DNA of 31,819 nt from Bacillota bacterium. GTDB taxonomy: Bacteria; Bacillota; Clostridia; Tissierellales; Peptoniphilaceae. The DNA lies in the NCBI GenBank assembly GCA_023442775.1, contig JAEZXH010000003.1, positions 1-31,819 on the forward strand, read 5' to 3'. This document shows positions 1 to 8,271 of the stretch, one piece after another; position 1 is the stretch's first letter, and the number at the start of each line of letters is the position of its first letter. The notes under the pieces were generated by a model that was given only the letters and a program-made list of their open reading frames with translations, ran no database searches and was not told the DNA's origin. A program made the translations under genes and the position numbers.

Positions 1-2
1 TG

Positions 3-1610
3 CAAAGTACAGAAGGTGGTGAGATCGCTGCCGATATCTACGGTGAGGCGATCGAGAACAAACAACAAGAAGTACTAACCATTCGCCCTAGCAAACGGAC
101 CACCCCTGTTGTACCACGCCCAGCTACGCCCGGCGTAGCTCCTGTTACACCGATCGAGCCTTCTGGTGCGCCGTTCAGAAAAGATCAGTCTGTGCCGCCA
201 TCGATCGGAACGCGCGGTACAGTCGAATCTGAGTCAACACCATTAGAGAAAGCTTTGCTTCAACCATCTGTCCAAGAAGACAGCACATCAGCTAATCTTC
301 AACAACCAGAGTCGGCGCATGGTACTTTCCCAACGAGCGCAACACGAGATACAGATTCTGGCGCACCCAATCTCTTCAATCTTGATACGTCTCAGGAAAA
401 TGCTGCGCCAGAGCGTGATTCTGAGGAACCTTTGGTTGAGCCAGCCTTTGATCGCGAGGAGATCGTGCGTGTGATCAACGATGCCGGTCTGCTTTCGTTT
501 ACCGTGCGCTCGACCCGTATCAATGACTATCTGAAGTCACTGTTTGCACTCGTTCGTTTGCTCGTACAGTCTGGTCTTGATCTTTCAGCGAAGACCTCAG
601 TGCAAGAGGATATCGTTGGACAAATCAATAGCTACATCGCAAACCTTAAAGAGCAAGGACTCTACGAAGAGTTATCAACAAAAGCTAAGCAGTTTAAGCT
701 GTCGACCTCAATCTTTGATGTTTTCGGACAATCAATCAGCGACAGTAACTATGCACAACAGTCGCTGTTTACCACTGATGCAGATATTGACCGCCAGTTC
801 CGCTTAGCAGAAGTAAAACTAGGTAGTGAAGGCATCGGTAATGCCTATCTCAACCGCTACGCTGACCTTGCCAACTTGGATCAGTGGAAGATCGACGTGA
901 TCCTCTTTACTTCCGATGACGATTGCATCTCTGGCCTGAACTTTTACGCAAAAGAAAAGTTCCATGACCTCAATGACAAATATCGACGCTGCACAATCAG
1001 CCTCGACGAGACATTCCGCCGTAAGTACAGCCGCATCGTCGCAGACGGAGATGTGGTCAGCAAACACAACCTCAGACTCCCAGAGACGATCAACGTCTCA
1101 AAGGACGCAAATAGCAAAACCTATGAAGACCATCTATTCGTCAATGCAGACGGTGTCGCTCACTTGAGGCTCAATGATTGGGAAGATGGGGTTCTTCAAG
1201 AAGAACAACAACGCGACGACTTCGTCTGCTGGCTCAGAAACCCACCACGAGCCTCGTGGTCACTATGCATCCCGTATAAGCACAATGGTGAGGACAAAGG
1301 CACCTATCCCGACCTGTTGATCGTGCGAAAAGACCCGATCCTCAAAGATGCCTACATTGTAGATGTGCTTGAACCGCATAACCCAAACTTTGATGACAAC
1401 CTTGGCAAAGCACAAGGCTTCGCCAAGTACGCGCGACAAAATCCAGGGCTAGGACGAATAGAGCTGATACGCAAAGCAAAAGATGCCTCGGGAAAGGATA
1501 GGTTCAAACGCCTTGACCTCTCCAAAGGCGCTATCCGTGACAAGATCACACATGCTACAACACCCGAAGAACTCAACCACCTGTTCGATACAGACGGCTA
1601 CTTCGCATAA
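3..1610 (+). CDS. C-terminal part of a large helicase/type III restriction-like protein (5' truncated by window edge)
   Basis: The frame is open from base 3 to the TAA at 1608-1610, so the N-terminus lies outside the window; the GTG at 192 is only the first internal start-like codon. The visible part begins with a proline/serine-rich, probably disordered stretch (roughly the first 150 residues). A mostly helical middle follows. The C-terminal domain carries WLRNPPRASWSLCIPY, then YPDLLIVRKD and YIVDVLEPHNP. That PD...D-x-L-E spacing resembles a variant PD-(D/E)XK nuclease core, as at the C-terminus of restriction-type DEAD/DEAH helicases. No helicase motif is in view, so the helicase part is inferred from family resemblance. 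Base and codon use are less GC-rich than in the genes downstream, which suggests an accessory or defence gene. Its function in defence is not shown. Confidence 0.6.
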   Translation, partial: QSTEGGEIAADIYGEAIENKQQEVLTIRPSKRTTPVVPRPATPGVAPVTPIEPSGAPFRKDQSVPPSIGTRGTVESESTPLEKALLQPSVQEDSTSANLQQPESAHGTFPTSATRDTDSGAPNLFNLDTSQENAAPERDSEEPLVEPAFDREEIVRVINDAGLLSFTVRSTRINDYLKSLFALVRLLVQSGLDLSAKTSVQEDIVGQINSYIANLKEQGLYEELSTKAKQFKLSTSIFDVFGQSISDSNYAQQSLFTTDADIDRQFRLAEVKLGSEGIGNAYLNRYADLANLDQWKIDVILFTSDDDCISGLNFYAKEKFHDLNDKYRRCTISLDETFRRKYSRIVADGDVVSKHNLRLPETINVSKDANSKTYEDHLFVNADGVAHLRLNDWEDGVLQEEQQRDDFVCWLRNPPRASWSLCIPYKHNGEDKGTYPDLLIVRKDPILKDAYIVDVLEPHNPNFDDNLGKAQGFAKYARQNPGLGRIELIRKAKDASGKDRFKRLDLSKGAIRDKITHATTPEELNHLFDTDGYFA

Positions 1611-1637
1611 ACAAGGTACTTAACCCACAACATATTC

Positions 1638-1666
1638 GATATCACTAGATCAGTGAGATCTTTTAT
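1638..1666 (+). terminator. Rho-independent terminator after the helicase-like gene
   Basis: GATATCACT (1638-1646) pairs with AGTGAGATC (1652-1660) across a five-base loop. One of the nine positions is mismatched. TTTTATAT follows. It lies 28 bases after the stop codon of the left-edge gene. Confidence 0.55.
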
Positions 1667-1958
1667 ATCATCGATGCACTCTCTAATATTCATGGATACT
1701 TCCCTAGTGCACTGAGTAGAAAACCGCCCAACGAGGTCCAAACATCAGCACCTCTCAGGTAGTAAAAGCCCCCTAAAGTCGTGATGGATCAGCACCTTTA
1801 TAGACTGATATTTAAAAATAAGAAGATCTATATTGATACCAATAGGAAAGAAAACCATACTTCTGACGAAGGATAGTCTCGTTGAGGTCCATCCTCTCTG
1901 AGATGGTGTAGAAAAACGAGAGGGCATTGGGTATGATGATAGGGAAAGGGGGAGAAGG
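1667..1958. other. Intergenic region without a convincing gene
   Basis: About 290 bases between the left-edge gene's terminator and mgsA. It is AT-richer than the rest of the window. Short open frames on the minus strand here overlap mgsA and look like chance. A TATGAT hexamer at 1932-1937 could be the -10 element for mgsA, but no matching -35 is seen. This may be the junction between accessory DNA and the core chromosome. Confidence 0.4.
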
Positions 1959-2456
1959 TTGAAGAAGATCACAAAAACGATGAAGAAGAAAAAGACCATC
2001 GCTCTCATTGCCCATGACGGGATGAAGGAGGAGCTTCTAACTTGGTGCATTGAGCATCGGGAGGTTCTTGCAGAGCATGAACTTGTGGGCACGGGAACGA
2101 CAGCGGGGCTGGTGGCGAAGTGGACGGGGCTCTCTGTGAAGGGGTATGCGTCAGGGCCTCTTGGCGGGGACGCACAGATTTCTGCGGCGGTGGTGGAAGG
2201 AAAGATTGATGTGATCATTTTCTTTCCAGATCCACTGGAAGCTCAGCCCCACGATCCGGATGTGAAGGCTCTGCTTCGGATTGCCCAGCTCTATGATGTC
2301 CCGATGGCGGCAAATGTGGCGACGGCGGATTTTCTGTTGACGTCTCCCCTTCTCGGGGATTGCTATGACCACGAGGTCATTGATGTGAGCAGCATGATTG
2401 CAACGCGTATGGAAGAGATTGAATCTCATGAAACTTCTTCGGGAGCGGAACAATAA
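1959..2456 (+). CDS. mgsA: Methylglyoxal synthase
   Basis: Converts dihydroxyacetone phosphate to methylglyoxal and phosphate, a cytosolic bypass of lower glycolysis that frees phosphate. Family motifs are clear: IALIAHDG near the N-terminus, GTGTTAGLV for phosphate binding, GPLGGDAQI with the catalytic Asp, and FFPDPLEAQPHDPDV. At 165 codons it is slightly longer than the usual ~150, with a lysine-rich N-terminus and a short polar C-terminal tail. The chosen start is TTG at 1959, because a GGGGGAG ribosome site sits just upstream. The ATG at 1980 is possible but has no clear ribosome site. The gene stands alone and ends at a strong hairpin shared with the convergent thiamine operon. Confidence 0.93.
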   Translation: MKKITKTMKKKKTIALIAHDGMKEELLTWCIEHREVLAEHELVGTGTTAGLVAKWTGLSVKGYASGPLGGDAQISAAVVEGKIDVIIFFPDPLEAQPHDPDVKALLRIAQLYDVPMAANVATADFLLTSPLLGDCYDHEVIDVSSMIATRMEEIESHETSSGAEQ

Positions 2457-2471
2457 TATAGAAATCTATGG

Positions 2472-2502
2472 AAAAGCGGTATGACTTCGTCATACCGCTT
2501 TT
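2472..2502. terminator. Bidirectional terminator between mgsA and the thiamine operon
   Basis: A perfect 14-base-pair inverted repeat: AAAAGCGGTATGAC at 2472-2485, loop TTC, and its complement at 2489-2502. The A- and T-rich ends allow it to work on both strands. It lies between the convergent ends of mgsA and the thiY-like gene. Confidence 0.9.
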
Positions 2503-2532
2503 GATGATGAGGAAGAAGAGAAGGATCGGGGA

Positions 2533-3522
2533 TCAGTACTCTAAGTTGATGCGCACCTCGTCGAGGGGAACTTTTTTAGAAATAAGACCTTGGTGGAGCA
2601 TCCAGTCCATGTTTTCTTGCCAACAGGCATCTGATTGGGACAGAAACGGTGTGTCTTTTGTCTCCATCATGGGCAGGAGCGTATTCATGCTCTTGCGCTC
2701 TACGGTTTCTGAAAGGGGAAAGTTTTCTTCGTTTTGGTGTGCAAGAAGGGTCTTAAGGGCAGCTTCGGGGTCCTTTTTCATGTCCGAAAAGCCCTTGGCG
2801 GAGGCTCTTAAAAAGGCGCGCAAGGTGTCAATATCCTTGGCAATGGTCTCGTCGTTGGCAAGGAAGATGGCCTCATAGTAGGAGGGAACACCATAGTCGT
2901 CGGGACGAAACCAATTGACGGAAAATCCCTCTTCTTCCATTTGTGGCACTTCGTGATTTAAGAGACAACCGATGGTGGCGTCTACATGGCCAGTGGTCAT
3001 GGAATTCATCAGATCAAAGCCCACATCGATCATCGTTACGTCTTGATTCTTGGCACCTACGTCTTCGATCATGCTGCGGACGAGAGCTTCCGAGAGTTCT
3101 GTCCCCGCATAGCCAATGGTCTTTCCCACTAAATCCTTGGGGCTGTGAATATCCTTGTCTTTGAGGGAGAGGACGATATTGAGAGGGCCTTGGACGACGG
3201 CGCCGATGGATTTTACTGGGACATCTTGATTTGCACGGGCCTGGATGACATCTTGTTGATAATAAAGGCCAATGTCCGCTTGTCCAGCTGCGACGAGAGA
3301 GATGGCATCATTGGCATTAGAAGGGAAGCGGAGATTGACCTTTAAGCCTTCGGCTTCGTAGTAGCCTTTTTCGATGGCAACGTACATGAAGGCATGGAGG
3401 GCATTGGGATACCAATCGAGGACGACATCCAACTGTTTTAAGTGTTTTTCGTCCTTGTGAGGAGCGCTACACCCGCAGAGAAGCATCAAAAACGCCAAGA
3501 GGAAAGTGAGTTTTCGTTTCAT
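2533..3522 (-). CDS. thiY: ThiY-like pyrimidine-binding lipoprotein (NMT1/THI5-like substrate-binding protein)
   Basis: Extracytoplasmic binding protein of an ABC importer, probably for a thiamine pyrimidine (formylaminopyrimidine or HMP). It starts with a lipoprotein signal peptide: a charged start, a hydrophobic stretch and the lipobox LLCGCS. The mature part opens with LDVVLDWYPNALHAFMYVA, typical of the NMT1/THI5-like family, followed by GQADIGLYYQQDV and a periplasmic-binding-protein fold. Length is about 329 residues, normal for the family. The start is ATG 3522, or equally ATG 3525, 8 or 5 bases after a GAGG site at 3531-3534. It is the last gene of the operon, 11-14 bases after the permease. 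The substrate is inferred from the tenA/thiD neighbours. Confidence 0.85.
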   Translation of the reverse strand: MKRKLTFLLAFLMLLCGCSAPHKDEKHLKQLDVVLDWYPNALHAFMYVAIEKGYYEAEGLKVNLRFPSNANDAISLVAAGQADIGLYYQQDVIQARANQDVPVKSIGAVVQGPLNIVLSLKDKDIHSPKDLVGKTIGYAGTELSEALVRSMIEDVGAKNQDVTMIDVGFDLMNSMTTGHVDATIGCLLNHEVPQMEEEGFSVNWFRPDDYGVPSYYEAIFLANDETIAKDIDTLRAFLRASAKGFSDMKKDPEAALKTLLAHQNEENFPLSETVERKSMNTLLPMMETKDTPFLSQSDACWQENMDWMLHQGLISKKVPLDEVRINLEY

Positions 3523-3536
3523 CATGATCACCTCGT

Positions 3537-4292
3537 TTACAATTCACCTCTCCAGCGCACAAAGTTTTTCTCAAGGAGTGACACCAAGGCCACTGTGAGC
3601 ATCGCTAGGGCTGAGAGAAGTACAATAGGAGCAAATACGCCGGCACCGTCAAGTTGAGTCATCATGCGCCGGGAGAAATATCCAAGTCCACGTTGCGCTC
3701 CGAGCCATTCGCCGATGGCCGCTCCGATGATGCTCATGGGGATGGCCATCTTGATTGCGGAGAAGAAATAGGGCAATGCGCAAGGGACTTTGATCTTCCA
3801 AAAGAGATCGCCTTTTGAGGCGCCATAGGTGATGAGGAGTTCTTCCATCTCCACCTTCGAGGACTGGAATCCATCATAGACGGTAATGGTGATGGGGAAA
3901 AATGTAATGAGCACAGTCACGAGGACTTTACTCCAGATGCCATATCCAAACCAGAGCACAAAGAGAGGTGCGATCGCCGTTGTGGGAATCGTCTGTGATG
4001 CGACGACGAGGGGATACATCGCTTTTTGAAAAAGAGTGCTCGAGTCCATCGCCACGGCGAGACCAAGTCCAAAAAGAAGGGAGAGAAGAAGACCTAGAAG
4101 GGTGACGGAGAGGGTGGCAGGAAGATGGACGGCGAAGAGAACGTTACGCAAGATCCAGATTTTTTGAAGAATTTGTAGTGGGGTGGGCAAAATATAGGTG
4201 GCATCCACCTTCATGGCGACAAGCTGCCAGAAAAGGAGAAACATAGAGAGGAAGGTGAGGGCGGGCAGATAGGTAGTGTAGGGCTTTTTCAT
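3537..4292 (-). CDS. thiX: ThiX-like ABC transporter permease
   Basis: Inner-membrane permease of the pyrimidine importer. After MKKPYTTYLPAL it has about six hydrophobic segments. It carries the BPD_transp_1 loop region around EELLITYGASKGDLFWKI (EAA-type motif) that docks on the ATPase. The start is ATG 4292; the frame stays open upstream, but that part overlaps the ATPase and does not look like a permease. The start forms an ATGA overlap with the ATPase stop. Length is 251 residues, usual for this family. The assignment to ThiX rests on context, because the fold is shared with nitrate/taurine-type permeases. Confidence 0.85.
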   Translation of the reverse strand: MKKPYTTYLPALTFLSMFLLFWQLVAMKVDATYILPTPLQILQKIWILRNVLFAVHLPATLSVTLLGLLLSLLFGLGLAVAMDSSTLFQKAMYPLVVASQTIPTTAIAPLFVLWFGYGIWSKVLVTVLITFFPITITVYDGFQSSKVEMEELLITYGASKGDLFWKIKVPCALPYFFSAIKMAIPMSIIGAAIGEWLGAQRGLGYFSRRMMTQLDGAGVFAPIVLLSALAMLTVALVSLLEKNFVRWRGEL

Positions 4293-5050
4293 AGAGAGAC
4301 TCGCTTTCGCAATCGTTGGACGAGTTGCTCTTGCAGAGCGAGGATACTGCCTCGTGTTAAGTCCTGTCTCCTCCGTGGGTAATTGAGAGGGACGACAAGT
4401 TCTTGGAGATGATGGATGGGGGTATCCTCCACGACGAAGACGCTCGACGAGAGAAAGAGTGCTTCTTCCACGTCGTGAGTGATTAAAAGAATGGTCTTTT
4501 GATGTTTCTGCCACTGTTCGAGAAGCCATTCTTGCATGGCGATGCGAGTGAAGTAGTCCAGTGCAGAAAAAGGTTCGTCGAGGAGGAGAAGATCACTGCT
4601 TGTGAGCATGGTGCGGGCAAAGGCAGCCCGTTGACGCATCCCTCCGGAAAGTTCATCGACGCGACGATCTTTAAGACCCTTAAGGCCCACCTCGGTGAGA
4701 GCGGCATCGATAAGGGATTCGCGTTCATCCTTTGAGGATTGGCCCTTGATTTCGAGAGGCAGGGCGAGATTTTCTCCAATGCTGCGCCATGGAAAGAGTA
4801 GATCTTTCTGGGGCATATAACCACAGTCGTGGGTTTGTCCATCGACGGGCCTTCCGTGAATAGAAACGACGCCAGATGTTGGTTCTAAAAGCCCGTTGAT
4901 CAAACGAAACAAGGTGCTTTTACCACAACCGCTCACGCCAATGATGCTGTGAAAGGATCCCGGGTTCACACGAAAGGAGAGATCGTCGACAATAGGGGAA
5001 CTCTCCCCGGGGTATTGAAAAGAGACGTGTTCAAAGCTTAGAATATTCAT
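4289..5050 (-). CDS. thiZ: ThiZ-like ABC transporter ATP-binding protein
   Basis: Cytoplasmic ATPase that powers the pyrimidine importer. Walker A is GVSGCGKST, the Q-loop lies in YMPQKDLLFPW, the signature is LSGGMRQRAAFAR, Walker B is LLLLDEPF and the switch histidine is in LLITHD. Start ATG 5050 (MNILSFEHV) forms an ATGA overlap with the tenA stop. Nine codons further upstream are open but lie inside tenA. About 253 residues, normal for NitT/TauT/ThiZ ATPases. The three transporter genes are contiguous and coupled, so a complete importer is encoded. Confidence 0.87.
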   Translation of the reverse strand: MNILSFEHVSFQYPGESSPIVDDLSFRVNPGSFHSIIGVSGCGKSTLFRLINGLLEPTSGVVSIHGRPVDGQTHDCGYMPQKDLLFPWRSIGENLALPLEIKGQSSKDERESLIDAALTEVGLKGLKDRRVDELSGGMRQRAAFARTMLTSSDLLLLDEPFSALDYFTRIAMQEWLLEQWQKHQKTILLITHDVEEALFLSSSVFVVEDTPIHHLQELVVPLNYPRRRQDLTRGSILALQEQLVQRLRKRVSL

Positions 5051-5712
5051 CTTCTCATATCCCATGCCATATCCCAAAACCTCAGTTCGTAGCGGCTACA
5101 GTTGACAAAGACCTCGGTGAGATAGGTCATTTGCGTCTCGTTGGCGTCGGCGGCGAGAGAGTCCATCAATTGGATGAGGTCCCGATTGGTTGATCGATAC
5201 TCTTCGGAGGTATAGCCGCGAATCCACTCTCCATAAAAGGGGTGCTCTGTGGCTCCGGGAATTGCCGCTAAAGATTCTCCGATTTCTGCATAGCTCCAGG
5301 AACAGGCAAGGATCGTGGCGACGATCTCCATCGGGGTGGCGGTGTGTGCGACGGACAACATATAGTTGGTGTAGGAGAGGTTATCGAGGGCAGGGGTGAG
5401 AGTCATCACGTCTTCTTCAGAAATTCCAAGGCGCGTCATGTATGATCTGTGAATCTTCATCTCTCCACCGAGGATGGCCTCCACATGGGTTGTAAAGGTG
5501 CGCATCAATACAGGGTCTTTTGCCTTCACAATCCCTAGGGCAAAGACTCGGGCATAGTCAAAGAGATAGAGGTAGTCTTGCAGCATAAAGTAGCGAAATT
5601 TCTCCACGGGGAGAGTGCCATCACCAATGCCGGTGACAAAGGGGTGTTTGAGACAGTCCTCCCAGATGGGCTCGGCTGCTTTGCGAAGGCGATACGCCGC
5701 GGAAGTCACCAT
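5047..5712 (-). CDS. tenA: TenA aminopyrimidine aminohydrolase (thiaminase II family)
   Basis: Hydrolyses the amino group of aminopyrimidine thiamine breakdown products to give HMP, so base-degraded thiamine can be reused. Family hallmarks are the N-terminal helix with FRYFMLQDYLYLFDYARVFA, and ILACSWSYAEIG, whose Cys fits the catalytic cysteine. The C-terminal helix has RYELRFWDMAW. About 221 residues, as expected. The start is ATG 5712, one base after the thiD stop, with an AAGGGGGG ribosome site inside the end of thiD. It sits directly before the ThiZXY importer, which supports a pathway of import, TenA, then ThiD. Confidence 0.92.
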   Translation of the reverse strand: MVTSAAYRLRKAAEPIWEDCLKHPFVTGIGDGTLPVEKFRYFMLQDYLYLFDYARVFALGIVKAKDPVLMRTFTTHVEAILGGEMKIHRSYMTRLGISEEDVMTLTPALDNLSYTNYMLSVAHTATPMEIVATILACSWSYAEIGESLAAIPGATEHPFYGEWIRGYTSEEYRSTNRDLIQLMDSLAADANETQMTYLTEVFVNCSRYELRFWDMAWDMRR

Positions 5713-5713
5713 A

Positions 5714-6526
5714 TTATTTTGCCCCCTTTGCATAGATCCCTTGGAGATCAAAGGCGTGATTCATGGGACCTGATCCCTTCCCTAAATCGAGCATCGATGC
5801 CAATGCATCGGAAATATAGTCCTTTGCTCTTTGTACTGATGCAGGAAGGCTCAGACCCTTTGCGAGGTTCGAGGCGATGGCGCTAGACAGTGTGCAGCCC
5901 GTACCATGAGTGTTGGGAGTGTTGATGCGCTTGCCTTCAAACCACTGGAACTTCCCATGGTCGTAGAGGAGATCATTGGCGTCGTTGATCCGGTGACCTC
6001 CTTTGAGAAGGACACAGCAATGATGTCGCTCGCCGATCAATTGAGCTGCCATCATCATATCCTCCTTCCCTTGGATCGTGAGTCCAGAGAGAATTTCTGC
6101 CTCGGGGATGTTTGGCGTCGTCAGAGTGGCCAGGGGTAAAAGCTCGGCCATGAGCGTTTTGACGGCATCGGTTTTCATAAGGGAAGAACCGGAAGTCGCC
6201 ACCATCACTGGGTCGAGGACAATATTGCCTGCCTTATAATGTTGTAGTCGGTCTGCAATGACGCGAATCAATGGACTCGAGGAGACCATGCCAATTTTGA
6301 CGGCATCGGGCACAATGTCTTGAAAGATCATGTCAAGTTGTTCTTTTAGAAAATCTGGTGTGACTTCCATGATGGCAGAGACGCCGGTGGTGTTTTGTGC
6401 GGTCAGTGCAGTGATTGCACTCATGGCATAGACTCCATTCATGGTCATGGTTTTCAAATCTGCTTGAATCCCGGCGCCTCCACTGCAGTCGCTTCCTGCA
6501 ATGGTCAATGCTGTGTTCATCGTCAT
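5714..6526 (-). CDS. thiD: Hydroxymethylpyrimidine/phosphomethylpyrimidine kinase ThiD
   Basis: Phosphorylates HMP and then HMP-phosphate to HMP pyrophosphate, the pyrimidine half of thiamine. It is a ribokinase-fold protein opening with ALTIAGSDCSGGAGIQADLK, with VLDPVMVATSG in the middle and the anion-hole motif NTHGTGCTLSSAIA near the C-terminus. About 270 residues, normal. The start is ATG 6526, eight bases after an AAAGGAG site (6535-6541); six more upstream codons are open but would place the start on top of that site. A 260-base gap separates it from thiE upstream. Confidence 0.95.
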   Translation of the reverse strand: MTMNTALTIAGSDCSGGAGIQADLKTMTMNGVYAMSAITALTAQNTTGVSAIMEVTPDFLKEQLDMIFQDIVPDAVKIGMVSSSPLIRVIADRLQHYKAGNIVLDPVMVATSGSSLMKTDAVKTLMAELLPLATLTTPNIPEAEILSGLTIQGKEDMMMAAQLIGERHHCCVLLKGGHRINDANDLLYDHGKFQWFEGKRINTPNTHGTGCTLSSAIASNLAKGLSLPASVQRAKDYISDALASMLDLGKGSGPMNHAFDLQGIYAKGAK

Positions 6527-6786
6527 ATCGATTGCTCCTTTCATGATTCAGCATCGTTTTATAGAGCGCTATAAGGTGGTGCCCCCAATCTAGCGCTTGA
6601 AGATGTCGAGGTGGGAAACAGTCCAGTGCATCACTGGAGGGAAAAGGATGGGTGTTGGCGGTCAAACTTGCGTGGATGATATGTTCAATCCAAGGTACAG
6701 TTCTTTGGAGCTTTATCCTTCTTCTTGGCAGAAAAGGGCGGCCGCATCTTTTTGGTGCTCCTGACCTGTGCAAGGGAAGGATCGGA
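6527..6786 (-). other. 260-base gap inside the thiamine operon
   Basis: The only long non-coding stretch between genes of this operon. It holds two small perfect inverted repeats: CCAGTG/CACTGG at 6623-6637 and TTATAG/CTATAA at 6559-6574. Neither has a T-run, and no second TPP motif (CTGAGA plus the ACCTGAT...AATGCC element) is seen. The open minus-strand frames crossing it belong to shadows of thiE and thiD. It may be a gene remnant, a processing site or an unknown regulatory leader. Confidence 0.35.
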
Positions 6787-7455
6787 TCAACATCGGTGAG
6801 GGGAGGGGTGTTTCTCATCGAGGACCATGTCTTCTGAGAGTTTACGAAGAAGGCGACATGTCCTTTCAATCTCATCAGCTGCGAAAATGGCACTGACCAG
6901 GGCCACCCCATCGACGCCAGTCCCCTTGAGATGCGAGATATTCGTGGCATTGATGCCGCCGATGGCAACGACGGGAAGTTCAACAGCAGCACAAATGGCG
7001 CGGAGGGTCTCTTTAGACACAACCTCGACGTCGGATTTTGTAGAAGTGGAAAACATCGCGCCGACTCCGAGACAGTCTGCACCGTTTTTCACGGCTTCGA
7101 GGGCTTCTTCGACGGAGTGTACAGAGACGCCGATCATCATGTTGGGGCCGACTTTTTGGCGAACCTGTGAGACGTTCATATCCTCTTGACCCACGTGAAC
7201 CCCGTCGGCGTGGCATTGGATGGCAATCTCCACATTGTCATTGACGAAGAAGGGGACGTTGTATGTTTGACACAGACGGGAGATTTCCATCGCCTCATGG
7301 AGAAAGGTCTCGTGGTCGAGGTCCTTTTCACGGAGCTGGACGCAGGTGACTCCACCTTTGAGGGCAGACTCCACTTGCTCGTATAAACTGTCTTTGCCGA
7401 CCCAGCTTCTATCGGTGACTGCGTAGAGGAGCATCGAGTGTTTATCGCACTTCAT
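6787..7455 (-). CDS. thiE: Thiamine-phosphate synthase ThiE
   Basis: Joins HMP pyrophosphate and thiazole phosphate to make thiamine phosphate. It is a TIM-barrel protein with CVQLREKDLDHETF (substrate binding), VPFFVNDNVEIA, DGVHVGQEDM, MIGVSVHSVEEA and VVAIGGINATN in the family order. Length is about 222 residues. The chosen start is ATG 7455, which overlaps the end of thiM by 14 bases and has AAGGGTG upstream. A GTG at 7464 and an ATG at 7434 are alternatives. The stop is TGA 6787-6789. It is the joining step fed by ThiD and ThiM in the same operon. Confidence 0.95.
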   Translation of the reverse strand: MKCDKHSMLLYAVTDRSWVGKDSLYEQVESALKGGVTCVQLREKDLDHETFLHEAMEISRLCQTYNVPFFVNDNVEIAIQCHADGVHVGQEDMNVSQVRQKVGPNMMIGVSVHSVEEALEAVKNGADCLGVGAMFSTSTKSDVEVVSKETLRAICAAVELPVVAIGGINATNISHLKGTGVDGVALVSAIFAADEIERTCRLLRKLSEDMVLDEKHPSPHRC

Positions 7456-8263
7456 AGTTCGCACCCTTCTCTAAGTTCTCTGGAGTCATGGTATAGATCG
7501 CGTCAATGATGTAATTTCTGTAGGTGGCATTTCCATCCATGGCCGTGAGTCGACGGTGGGCAATTTCGCCGGCACATCCCATGGCACAGACCGCCGCAGC
7601 CGTCGCGTCCAAAAGGTGGTGGGGATTTGCCGTAATGAAGGCTGCGCTTAGGGCGGAGAGTTGACACCCTGTTCCCGTGACAGAGGCCATCATCGGATGG
7701 CCATTGCGGATACAATAGGCGCGGTGGGCATCTGCGACAATGTCAATCGGACCAGTGATGGCGACGATGGCGCCGGTATTTTTTGAAAATGTCTTGGCAA
7801 AGGCGACCACATCGGGGAGATGGTCCTCTCGGACCTGATCGGCGATGTCAGCGTCTACACCTTTTGTCGAACCGCCACCGAAGGCGAGGGTTTTGATTTC
7901 AGAGATATTCCCTCGAATGACAGAAAATTGGATCTCCCTAAGAAGGCGCCGGGCGGTTTCTGTACGAAGTGTGGATGCACCAACGCCGACGGGATCGAGA
8001 ACGATGGGATGGTTCAGTGCATTGGCCCGCTTTCCTGCAAGGACCATCGATGAGATGGTGCGGTGATTGAGGGTGCCGATGTTGATGTTCAGCCCGTCGC
8101 AAAGACTTGTAATCTCCAAGACTTCGTCCTCATCATCGGCCATGATCGGCGAGGCTCCGCAGGCGAGGAGGATATTCGCACAATCATTGACGGTGACGTA
8201 GTTGGTTATATTGTGGATCAGTGGGCGCTTTTGACGCACATGGGAAAGCATCTTCGAAAACAT
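7442..8263 (-). CDS. thiM: Hydroxyethylthiazole kinase ThiM
   Basis: Phosphorylates 4-methyl-5-(2-hydroxyethyl)thiazole, the salvaged thiazole half of thiamine. Motifs in order: PLIHNITNYVTVNDCANILL, GASPIMADDEDE, NHPIVLDPVGVGAS, and ASVTGTGCQLSALSAAF, which holds the catalytic Cys. About 273 residues, normal for ThiM. Start ATG 8263 sits five bases after AGGAGG and eight bases after the thiW stop. The much longer open frame upstream is antisense or out-of-frame relative to thiW and is not used. It acts on the thiazole imported by ThiW. Confidence 0.95.
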   Translation of the reverse strand: MFSKMLSHVRQKRPLIHNITNYVTVNDCANILLACGASPIMADDEDEVLEITSLCDGLNINIGTLNHRTISSMVLAGKRANALNHPIVLDPVGVGASTLRTETARRLLREIQFSVIRGNISEIKTLAFGGGSTKGVDADIADQVREDHLPDVVAFAKTFSKNTGAIVAITGPIDIVADAHRAYCIRNGHPMMASVTGTGCQLSALSAAFITANPHHLLDATAAAVCAMGCAGEIAHRRLTAMDGNATYRNYIIDAIYTMTPENLEKGANYEVR

Positions 8264-8271
8264 GGTTCCTC

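Noticed and set aside
6690..6789. Read-through of the thiE TGA as selenocysteine, since the frame stays open about 33 codons
   Set aside because: ThiE is already full length at the TGA, and the downstream translation is lysine-rich with no conserved motif. No SECIS-like hairpin with the right spacing was recognised.
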